Shown in pieces: positions 1-4,784 of a stretch of DNA of 6,141 nt (position 1 is the stretch's first letter; every line of letters starts with the position of its first letter). Under the pieces are notes generated by a model. The model was not told the DNA's origin, made no database searches, and saw only the letters and a program-made list of their open reading frames with translations. Source of the DNA: Roseiflexaceae bacterium UBA965 (lineage in GTDB: Bacteria > Chloroflexota > Chloroflexia > Chloroflexales > Roseiflexaceae); the NCBI GenBank assembly GCA_002292925.1, contig DBCF01000166.1, positions 1 to 6,141 on the forward strand. Reading direction: 5' to 3'. Made by a program: the position numbers and the translations under genes.

Positions 1-18
1 CTCTGCGTGCGCTGTGCG

Positions 19-43
19 AGATAATGGAGATCCGGTATTATCT
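19..43. repeat. Inverted repeat upstream of the rpmG promoter
   Basis: The 7-base arm AGATAAT (19-25) is perfectly complementary to ATTATCT (37-43). They are separated by 11 bases that themselves contain GGA-GA-TCC. The repeat ends 5 bases before the -35 box of the rpmG promoter, where an operator or activator site could lie. It could also be the 3' hairpin of an upstream gene outside the window, but it is AT-rich and no clean T-run follows. The symmetry is seen; any function is inference. Confidence 0.4.
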
Positions 44-48
44 ACTGT

Positions 49-77
49 TTGCCAAGTAGGCGTGAGTTTGGTACAAT
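49..77 (+). promoter_or_regulatory. Promoter of rpmG (sigma-70/SigA type)
   Basis: A -35 box TTGCCA (49-54) and a -10 box TACAAT (72-77) are separated by exactly 17 bases. Each differs from consensus at one position. Transcription would start near 84, leaving a leader of about 28 bases before the rpmG start codon. This fits constitutive, strong expression of a ribosomal protein gene. Confidence 0.8.
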
Positions 78-111
78 GTGGCAAGTTATAAACTGTTTTG
101 TGAGGAACACC

Positions 112-276
112 ATGGCCAGCAAAAAAGGCAACCGCATCATCATCAAGTTGCGGAGCACCGAGAGTGCCCACACCTATACCACCGTCAAGAACCGCAAGAA
201 CGATCCCAGTCGGCTCGAATTGCGCCGCTATGACCCCACCGTGCGCAAGCACGTGGCCTACCGCGAAACCAAGTAG
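112..276 (+). CDS. rpmG: 50S ribosomal protein L33
   Basis: This 54-residue basic protein of the large ribosomal subunit matches the L33 family over its whole length. It shows the hallmark segments YTTVKNRKN (about residues 22-30), LELRRYDP (about 35-42) and HVAYRETK at the C-terminus, comparable to E. coli L33 (YTTTKNKR, LELKKFDP, HVIYKEAK). It has no cysteine, so it is the zinc-free (C-) form without the CxxC pairs. The ATG at 112 is chosen because GAGGA lies 5 bases upstream (102-106) and the promoter ends at 77. The frame is open further upstream, but that would run through the promoter. The length is normal for the family. The gene is monocistronic here, with its own promoter and terminator; in many bacteria rpmG sits next to secE-nusG, which are not seen. 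Confidence 0.96.
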   Translation: MASKKGNRIIIKLRSTESAHTYTTVKNRKNDPSRLELRRYDPTVRKHVAYRETK

Positions 277-299
277 TTTCGCATTGGGATGTACTGAGA

Positions 300-333
300 C
301 CGAGGTTGGGCAATTGCCCAGCCTCGGTTTTTT
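300..333 (+). terminator. Intrinsic terminator of rpmG
   Basis: A 12-bp stem (300-311 with 316-327, one T-G wobble) closes an AATT loop and is followed at once by six T residues (328-333). The GC-rich stem plus T-run is a textbook factor-independent terminator. It lies 24 bases after the rpmG stop and isolates rpmG from the CLC gene. Confidence 0.93.
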
Positions 334-334
334 G

Positions 335-361
335 TTGGTATGGACGGTATAGTGATACCAA
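335..361 (+). repeat. Overlapping alternative hairpins in the CLC upstream region
   Basis: TTGGTAT (335-341) can pair with ATACCAA (355-361). A second arm, GGTAT (346-350), can pair with the same ATACC (355-359) around an AGTG loop, so the two stems exclude each other. The element sits between the rpmG terminator and the CLC gene. It could be an operator, part of a 5' leader, or chance. It does not match the fluoride riboswitch consensus as I remember it. Confidence 0.3.
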
Positions 362-369
362 AATATCGC

Positions 370-375
370 TACAAT
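370..375 (+). promoter_or_regulatory. Possible -10 box for the CLC gene
   Basis: TACAAT at 370-375 lies 49 bases before the CLC start codon and matches the -10 hexamer of the rpmG promoter. No acceptable -35 box is found 15-18 bases upstream and there is no TG extension, so the assignment is weak. The preceding terminator means that the CLC gene needs some promoter in 334-411. Confidence 0.3.
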
Positions 376-411
376 CAGCTATAGACGTATCAACGCGCAG
401 ATTTTTACGAT

Positions 412-417
412 GAGGGG
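412..417 (+). promoter_or_regulatory. Ribosome binding site that decides the CLC start
   Basis: GAGGGG lies 7 bases before the ATG at 425. The in-frame ATG at 410 overlaps this site and has no Shine-Dalgarno sequence of its own, so 425 is the better start. Confidence 0.65.
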
Positions 418-424
418 TCGTGCC

Positions 425-1741
425 ATGGATGTATTCCGTCGGCTTGCACTCGCGGCTGTGGTGGGGTGCCTCGCAGGGTGTGCGAGTGCGCTTTTTTTGA
501 CATTACTGGCACAGACCACGGTACTTTTTCAAAGTCATACCTGGTTGCTCTATCTACTGCCCGTCAGTGGGGCGCTGATTGCGTGGGTGTATCAACGCTA
601 TGGCCAACAGGCTGCCGCCGGCAACAATCTCATCCTTGAGCAGATCCATGCCCCCCACGGGCGTGGTGTGCCGTTGCGCATGATGCCGTTGGTCCTAGGG
701 GCGACGTTGTTGACACACCTTGGTGGTGGCTCGGCGGGGCGTGAGGGGACGGCCGTGCAAATGGGGGGCAGTATTGCCGGCGCCATCGCACGCTGGTTGC
801 GTTTGACGCCAAACGACACGCGCATGCTGTTGATGACGGGGATTAGCGCTGGGTTTGGGAGCATATTTGGCACGCCGTTGGCGGGCATGATATTTGGCAT
901 GGAAGTCTTGACCGTTGGTGGTATCCGCTATCGCGCCTTGCTCCCGTGTCTCGTGGCTGCGTTTGTGGGTGATTGGACAGTGCAATATTTGCAGGTTAGT
1001 CACATCCATTACCACGTGCTCAATGTGCCAGCAGTCACCCCGCTGTTAATGGCGCAGTTGGTGCTGGCGGGGCTGGCTTTTGCGGGGGCGAGTGTACTTT
1101 TTTCGGAAGGCACTCATTGGGTCAGCCATATCACCAGTCACTACATCCCCCAGCCCGTGTGGCGGGCAGTGGTGGGTGGGCTGGTGGTAATCGTGGTGAC
1201 GATGGGAATAGGGAATTACGACTACAACGGTCTCAGTTTGCCGTTGCTCCAACAGGCGTTTGTGCCTAATGGGGTGGTGTGGTGGGGGTTTTTGTTAAAA
1301 ATAGTGCTGACGGTGCTAACCCTCGGATTTGGGTTCAAAGGAGGCGAAGTGACGCCGCTGTTTGTGATTGGGGCGATGCTGGGGAGCACGTTAGCGCTGG
1401 TTTTTCAATTACCCACAGATTTCATGGCCGCACTGGGATTTATTGCCGTGTTTGCTGCCGCCGCCAACACGCCGCTGGCTTGTATCGTGATGGCAGTGGA
1501 ATTATTTGGCGGTGGGCCGTTGCTGGGGGTGGCGATTACCACGCTGGTGGCATATGTCAGTAGTGGACATCGTGGGATTTATTTGGCGCAACGGGTGATG
1601 CACGCCAAATCAGATGACGAGGCGTTGGATGTGGTTGATATGCCGTTGCGTGAACTTCGTGGGCGCGAGCGTGGCCGTTGGCGGAGCCAATTCGCGCGTT
1701 GGCGTCACCACCAACGCGCGGAGAATGGGCGTGGGGATTAG
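425..1741 (+). CDS. CLC-family anion transporter, probably CLC-F type fluoride/proton antiporter
   Basis: This 438-residue, strongly hydrophobic inner-membrane protein has the CLC fold signatures. What is seen: GNNLI (66-70) at the position of the GSGIP anion-binding loop; GREGT (105-109) with the gating glutamate E107, in the context GGSAGREGTAVQMG; FGTPLAGMIFGMEV (148-161), where V161 replaces the internal proton glutamate of chloride exchangers; KGGEVTP (305-311); and GHRGIY (381-386). From family knowledge, lack of the anion-binding serine, lack of the internal glutamate, and a GGEVTP motif with a conserved Glu and Thr mark the CLC-F subclass, which exports toxic fluoride in exchange for protons. 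The length suits that subclass, which is shorter than E. coli ClcA, and no CBS domains follow. The C-terminal tail (about 409-438) is arginine-rich and probably cytoplasmic. The start at 425 is set by the ribosome site. The TAG stop overlaps the stop of the convergent lipoprotein gene. The CLC family is certain; fluoride specificity is inference. Confidence 0.93.
   Translation: MDVFRRLALAAVVGCLAGCASALFLTLLAQTTVLFQSHTWLLYLLPVSGALIAWVYQRYGQQAAAGNNLILEQIHAPHGRGVPLRMMPLVLGATLLTHLGGGSAGREGTAVQMGGSIAGAIARWLRLTPNDTRMLLMTGISAGFGSIFGTPLAGMIFGMEVLTVGGIRYRALLPCLVAAFVGDWTVQYLQVSHIHYHVLNVPAVTPLLMAQLVLAGLAFAGASVLFSEGTHWVSHITSHYIPQPVWRAVVGGLVVIVVTMGIGNYDYNGLSLPLLQQAFVPNGVVWWGFLLKIVLTVLTLGFGFKGGEVTPLFVIGAMLGSTLALVFQLPTDFMAALGFIAVFAAAANTPLACIVMAVELFGGGPLLGVAITTLVAYVSSGHRGIYLAQRVMHAKSDDEALDVVDMPLRELRGRERGRWRSQFARWRHHQRAENGRGD
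1693..1720. repeat. Perfect 10-bp inverted repeat at the 3' end of the CLC gene
   Basis: CGCGCGTTGG (1693-1702) and CCAACGCGCG (1711-1720) are exact reverse complements around an 8-base loop. The stem can extend by a T-G and a T-A pair. It lies inside the arginine-rich tail of the CLC gene and 17 bases past the stop of the convergent lipoprotein gene. There is no proper T-run on either strand, so it is not a standard terminator. It could still slow polymerase or protect the 3' ends of the convergent transcripts. Confidence 0.5.
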
Positions 1742-2154
1742 GGGCGGTAGACAGACTGGGTCATAAATGCCCCATCGCCCGCAACGTTTTCAACTACACC
1801 GATAACGGCGACTTGATCGTCTTTCTTCCACGCGGCATAACTCAACGTATCACCTTCGACCAAAATCGTGGGGTCAGCTTGCCACCCTTGGGCGGTGAGC
1901 ATATCGGCGTAGTATTGTTTGACGACCACATAGGTAGCATCGTCGGGTAGGCGATACAGGGTGGCGGCGGCACTGGCTTTGTCGTTGATGTTGCTGGTGA
2001 GGCCGGCCACGAGTTCACCGGCGAGGGGTGCATCACTGGCTTGGGCTGGTGTTGCTCCGCTAAACGGCGTGATGCTGGCGGTGCTGGCGCCACTCCCACA
2101 GGCGACGATGGCGGGAATTAAGGCGAGACTAGCGAGGAAGGTGCGGCGTTTCAT
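1738..2154 (-). CDS. Putative lipoprotein of unknown function with twin-arginine-type signal
   Basis: This 138-residue protein starts with a short signal (MKRRTFLASL...) and a lipobox IVAC with the lipidated cysteine at C19. The RRTFL segment (3-7) resembles a twin-arginine (Tat) motif, so export in folded form is possible. A Ser/Ala/Thr/Pro-rich linker (about 20-42) leads into a small domain (about 45-138). That domain contains YRLPDDATYVVVKQYYADML and a GW pair (90-91), a layout often seen in small uncharacterised extracytoplasmic domains. I do not recognise the family. AAGGAA (2160-2165) precedes the ATG by 5 bases. The gene is 39 bases downstream of another lipoprotein gene and is probably the last of a three-gene leftward operon. 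Its TAA overlaps the CLC stop. The coding call is supported by signal, lipobox and ribosome site; function is unknown. Confidence 0.8.
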   Translation of the reverse strand: MKRRTFLASLALIPAIVACGSGASTASITPFSGATPAQASDAPLAGELVAGLTSNINDKASAAATLYRLPDDATYVVVKQYYADMLTAQGWQADPTILVEGDTLSYAAWKKDDQVAVIGVVENVAGDGAFMTQSVYRP

Positions 2155-2193
2155 GTGTGTTCCTTATAATCGGTTAAAACTGCGGACGATACG

Positions 2194-2733
2194 TTATTTC
2201 TGGGGTTGGGCACTGACTGCCGCTACTTGCCACGTGCCATTGCTACGGACCAAGGTCATGTCGATGGTTTGGCTGCCATTGACATAATCGAGTTTGGCCG
2301 TGATTTGGGCGCGTTGATTGTCGTCAAACAATGTGCTATCGACAATCGTGACGGTGGTGTAGGCTGCATCGACGCCAATAATCGCTGGGATGGTTTTGCC
2401 ACCGTCATAGAGTTTGGTGAGCTCAGGGCTGAGATACTTGGCACTACTATCACCACTAGGGTCCGTATGATAGGCGGTCAAAAACTCTTTGGCGACATCG
2501 ACTTGTTGTGCATCGAGTGCTGCCGTGGCTGGGGCAACCGGTGTAGCGACGACCGTTGCCTCAGTGCTGGGTGTACTTTCACTGGTTACCGGTACGGTCG
2601 CAGTGGCTTCGCTGGATGTACCGGTGCTGGTGGCACCCGTACTCACGTCGGCAGTGGCGACGGGTTTAATGGCACTGGGGGTGCTACAACTCGTCATAAT
2701 GACCATGAGACTTAGCAATAACAAGCGTTTCAT
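2194..2733 (-). CDS. Putative lipoprotein with Ser/Thr/Ala-rich linker and small C-terminal domain
   Basis: This 179-residue protein has a signal peptide (1-15) and a lipobox MTSC with C16 as the lipidated residue. Residues 17-75 are a low-complexity stretch of Ser, Thr, Ala, Val and Pro (DNA 2509-2685), probably a flexible tether across the cell wall or periplasm. Residues 76-176 form a compact domain: a helix (VAKEFLTAYHT), a loop with YLSPELTKLYD, then beta-strand-like segments ending in GTWQVAAVSA. This pattern recalls NTF2-like or DUF4878-type lipoprotein domains, but I cannot assign one. AAAGGAG (2740-2746) lies 6 bases before the ATG and overlaps the stop of the racemase gene, which suggests translational coupling. 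A substrate-binding or wall-associated role is possible but unproven. Confidence 0.85.
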   Translation of the reverse strand: MKRLLLLSLMVIMTSCSTPSAIKPVATADVSTGATSTGTSSEATATVPVTSESTPSTEATVVATPVAPATAALDAQQVDVAKEFLTAYHTDPSGDSSAKYLSPELTKLYDGGKTIPAIIGVDAAYTTVTIVDSTLFDDNQRAQITAKLDYVNGSQTIDMTLVRSNGTWQVAAVSAQPQK

Positions 2734-2744
2734 TTTGTGCTCCT

Positions 2745-3449
2745 TTAGCGTAAATCGGGGGCAAGTGCGGCGGCGACGGCTTTTTCGGCATGGATGCGGG
2801 TGGTATCAAATACGGGGACAAACGAGTCACTCTGGTCGACAAGCAATGTGATTTCGGTACAGCCCAAAATAATCCCTTGGGCCCCTTGGGCGACGAGATT
2901 GGTGATGATTTCGCGGTAGCGCAGGCGTGAAGCAGGGATGATTTGCCCGAGGCAGAGCTCATCGTAGATAATGCGATTGACATCGGTGCGCTCCGCATCG
3001 TTCGGGATGATGACATCAATCCCAAAATTATCACGTAGCCGTCCTTTGTAGAAATCTTGCTCCATGGTATAGCGTGTCCCCAGCAACCCGATGCGGGTCA
3101 GCCCAAATTGTTGGATTTGGTGGGCGGTTGCGTCAGCGATATGCAAAAACGGCACAGGCAAGTCGTGCGTGATGTGCGGCGCTACTTTGTGCATGGTGTT
3201 GGTGCACAGCACGATGAGCTCGGCACCGCCGGCGACGAGGCGCTGGGCCACGGCGGACAGTGCGGCCCCGGCTTCGTCCCATTCGCCACGGTGTTGGTAG
3301 GCCTCTATTTGCGCAAAATCAACACTGGCGAGCAAAATTTGGGCCGAATGCAGGCCGCCGAGTTGATCGCGGACTAATTCATTGATGACGCGGTAATATT
3401 CTGCCGATGATTCCCAGCTCATACCGCCGATAAGCCCAATCCATTTCAT
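2745..3449 (-). CDS. Aspartate/glutamate racemase family protein (YgeA-like)
   Basis: This 234-residue cytoplasmic protein is of normal length for the PLP-independent Asp/Glu racemase family. Such enzymes invert an amino acid alpha-carbon with two cysteines acting as acid and base. Both are present: C82 in LCTNTMHK and C197 in GCTEI. The N-terminus IGLIGGMSWESSAEYY (4-19) and a second glycine-rich segment IGLLGTRYTM (120-129) mark the two related lobes. The LCTNTMHK context is typical of the YgeA/aspartate racemase branch rather than MurI glutamate racemase, so a broad-specificity amino acid racemase is likely, but the substrate cannot be read. The ATG at 3449 is chosen because a near-perfect AGGAGG (3455-3460) lies 5 bases upstream; the frame stays open to 3692, but that would run through the promoter region and into the divergent gene. 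The gene is first in an apparent operon with two lipoprotein genes. Confidence 0.93.
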   Translation of the reverse strand: MKWIGLIGGMSWESSAEYYRVINELVRDQLGGLHSAQILLASVDFAQIEAYQHRGEWDEAGAALSAVAQRLVAGGAELIVLCTNTMHKVAPHITHDLPVPFLHIADATAHQIQQFGLTRIGLLGTRYTMEQDFYKGRLRDNFGIDVIIPNDAERTDVNRIIYDELCLGQIIPASRLRYREIITNLVAQGAQGIILGCTEITLLVDQSDSFVPVFDTTRIHAEKAVAAALAPDLR

Positions 3450-3454
3450 ACCAA

Positions 3455-3460
3455 CCTCCT
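3455..3460 (-). promoter_or_regulatory. Ribosome binding site that decides the racemase start
   Basis: On the minus strand this reads AGGAGG, within AAAGGAGG, 5 bases before the ATG at 3449. It is the strongest Shine-Dalgarno sequence in the window and excludes the longer open frame to 3692. Confidence 0.85.
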
Positions 3461-3471
3461 TTGTTATATGC

Positions 3472-3498
3472 TTTATCCTACCACGGAGCATGTATAAT
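3472..3498 (+). promoter_or_regulatory. Promoter of the oxidoreductase gene in the divergent region
   Basis: A consensus -10 box TATAAT lies at 3493-3498, 36 bases before the oxidoreductase ATG. The -35 box is poor: TTTATC at 3472-3477 would give a 15-base spacer. On the other strand the same bases give TATACA (3491-3496), a possible -10 for the leftward racemase operon, so the two promoters may overlap. Confidence 0.55.
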
Positions 3499-3521
3499 GC
3501 GCACAGGCGTTTGTGGTACAG

Positions 3522-3527
3522 AAAGGA
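3522..3527 (+). promoter_or_regulatory. Ribosome binding site that decides the oxidoreductase start
   Basis: AAAGGA lies 7 bases before the ATG at 3535. The upstream in-frame ATG at 3490 has no such site and overlaps the -10 box. Confidence 0.75.
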
Positions 3528-3534
3528 CTGCTCC

Positions 3535-4524
3535 ATGACCAAGATTCGTTGGGGAATCGTTAGCACTGCCAATATCGGGATGGCCAAAGTAAACCCCGCC
3601 ATGATGAAGGGTGAATACAGCGAGGTCGTCGCAATAGCCTCACGTGATTTGCCCAAAGCCCAAGCCGCCGCCAAACAATTAGGTATCGCCAAAGCCTATG
3701 GCTCATACGAAGAATTGTTGGCTGACCCCGATATTGATGCCATCTATAACCCTTTGCCCAACCACTTGCACGTCCCCGTGTCGATCCAAGCCCTCGAAGC
3801 GGGCAAGCATGTGCTGTGTGAAAAGCCAATTGCCTTGACTGCACAAGAAGCCCAACAATTGGCTGATGCCGCCCAACGCTTCCCCCATCTCAAATTGATG
3901 GAAGCCTTCATGTACCGCCACCACCCCCAATGGCGTCGCGCCAAAGCGATTGTCGCTTCGGGTGGGATTGGTGAATTACGCACCATCAACAGCATCTTTT
4001 CGTACTTTTTGACCGACCCCACCAATGTGCGCAACCAAGCAGACATCGGTGGCGGTGGTTTGATGGACATCGGTTGCTACAACATTTCGTTATCACGCTT
4101 TATTTTTGGCAGTGAGCCGACCAAAGTATGTGGTTTGGTTGAATACGACCCCACCCTCAATGTCGACCGCTTGACGTCGGGGATGATGCAGTTTGCCGGT
4201 GGTACTGCTACCTTTACCTGCTCGACCCAACTCAGCTCGTACCAACGGGTGCACATCATGGGGACGACTGGTCGCATTGAAATCGAAATCCCCTTCAATG
4301 CGCCACCCGACCGCCCCTGCACGATGTGGCACACCAGTGGCAATACGACCGAGACCATCACCTTTCCCACGGTTGACCAATATACCATCCAAGGTGATTT
4401 GTTTAGCCTAGCCATCCTCAACGACACGGCAGTGCCGACCCCGATTAGTGATGCAGTCGCCAATATGCGGGTAATCGAGGCAATTGTGGCCAGTGACAAA
4501 CAGGGTGGCTGGGTTACCCCATAA
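3535..4524 (+). CDS. Gfo/Idh/MocA family NAD(P)-dependent oxidoreductase
   Basis: This 329-residue protein is of typical length for the family, whose members oxidise or reduce sugars, inositols and related polyols with NAD(P). The N-terminal Rossmann half begins with IRWGIVSTANIG (4-15), followed by a beta strand VVAIASRD (31-38). The signature EKP (E96-K97-P98) in KHVLCEKPIAL holds the conserved lysine near the nicotinamide. The C-terminal half has a GGGGLMDIGCYNI segment (172-184) with D178 and Y182 at the usual positions of the substrate-site Asp and His/Tyr. The overall pattern resembles glucose-fructose oxidoreductase, xylose dehydrogenase and dihydrodiol dehydrogenase branches, but the substrate cannot be named. 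The start at 3535 is supported by AAAGGA (3522-3527) 7 bases upstream; the ATG at 3490 would overlap the -10 box. It is divergent from the racemase operon. No terminator is seen before the tRNA promoter, so readthrough into tRNA-His is possible. Confidence 0.94.
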   Translation: MTKIRWGIVSTANIGMAKVNPAMMKGEYSEVVAIASRDLPKAQAAAKQLGIAKAYGSYEELLADPDIDAIYNPLPNHLHVPVSIQALEAGKHVLCEKPIALTAQEAQQLADAAQRFPHLKLMEAFMYRHHPQWRRAKAIVASGGIGELRTINSIFSYFLTDPTNVRNQADIGGGGLMDIGCYNISLSRFIFGSEPTKVCGLVEYDPTLNVDRLTSGMMQFAGGTATFTCSTQLSSYQRVHIMGTTGRIEIEIPFNAPPDRPCTMWHTSGNTTETITFPTVDQYTIQGDLFSLAILNDTAVPTPISDAVANMRVIEAIVASDKQGGWVTP

Positions 4525-4536
4525 CATAAATTCAAT

Positions 4537-4565
4537 TTGCGCGCGCCACAGAGTTATGCTATACT
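4537..4565 (+). promoter_or_regulatory. Promoter of tRNA-His
   Basis: TTGCGC (4537-4542) and TATACT (4560-4565) are 17 bases apart, and the -10 is extended by TGC (4557-4559). Transcription would start near 4572, about 6 bases before the mature tRNA. The -35 box begins 13 bases after the oxidoreductase stop codon. Confidence 0.8.
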
Positions 4566-4577
4566 AGTGCTCGTTGT

Positions 4578-4653
4578 GGTGCGCGTAGCTCAACGGCAGA
4601 GCGCTGGTCTGTGGCACCTGAGGTTGCGGGTTCGAAACCCGTCGCGCACCCCA
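4578..4653 (+). tRNA. tRNA-His (anticodon GTG)
   Basis: A full cloverleaf can be drawn. The acceptor stem pairs GTGCGCG (4579-4585) with CGCGCAC (4643-4649). The D stem is GCTC/GAGC (4588-4591 with 4599-4602), with a short 7-base loop containing GG. The anticodon loop CTGTGGC (4609-4615) has GTG at 4611-4613. The T stem is GCGGG/CCCGT (4626-4630 with 4638-4642), with loop TTCGAAA. The histidine identity element is encoded: G-1 at 4578 faces C73 at 4650. CCA is also encoded (4651-4653). The anticodon stem 4604-4608/4616-4620 carries a T-T mismatch at 28:42 (4605/4619), which is unusual. It has its own promoter and terminator. Confidence 0.96.
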
Positions 4654-4659
4654 TTCTAC

Positions 4660-4695
4660 CCCCCTCGTCGCAAGACGAGGGGGTGTTTGTTTGTG
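4660..4695 (+). terminator. Intrinsic terminator after tRNA-His
   Basis: A perfect 10-bp GC-rich stem (4660-4669 with 4674-4683) closes a GCAA tetraloop of the stable GNRA type. It is followed by TGTTTGTTTGTG, a T-rich but interrupted tail. It begins 7 bases after the tRNA CCA. Confidence 0.85.
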
Positions 4696-4742
4696 TGCAA
4701 TTGGCGTAGGGCGTTGCTGTCACATTTACCGCGTTGTGCTGA

Positions 4743-4751
4743 TGTTACAAT
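4743..4751 (+). promoter_or_regulatory. Extended -10 promoter of the M23-like gene
   Basis: TGT-TACAAT (TG at 4743-4744, hexamer at 4746-4751) is an extended -10 element. The upstream -35 is weak: TTTACC at 4725-4730 has a 15-base spacer. Transcription would start near 4758, about 27 bases before the ATG. It follows the tRNA terminator, so a promoter is expected here. Confidence 0.5.
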
Positions 4752-4784
4752 AAACATAATTGATGTGGATGGTGGGAGGATATC

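Noticed and set aside
334..424. Possible fluoride (crcB) riboswitch upstream of the CLC gene
   Set aside because: I looked for the conserved GGCGAUGG and CUGAUG-type segments with the pseudoknot layout and did not find them.
2206..2715. Long rightward open frame of 169 codons opposite the second lipoprotein gene
   Set aside because: It is the antisense shadow of a gene with signal peptide, lipobox and ribosome site. Its own product is low-complexity and Gly/Cys-rich with no recognisable motif.
3450..3692. N-terminal extension of the racemase to 3692
   Set aside because: It would cover the divergent promoter and the start of the oxidoreductase gene, while a strong AGGAGG site marks the ATG at 3449, which matches the family N-terminus.
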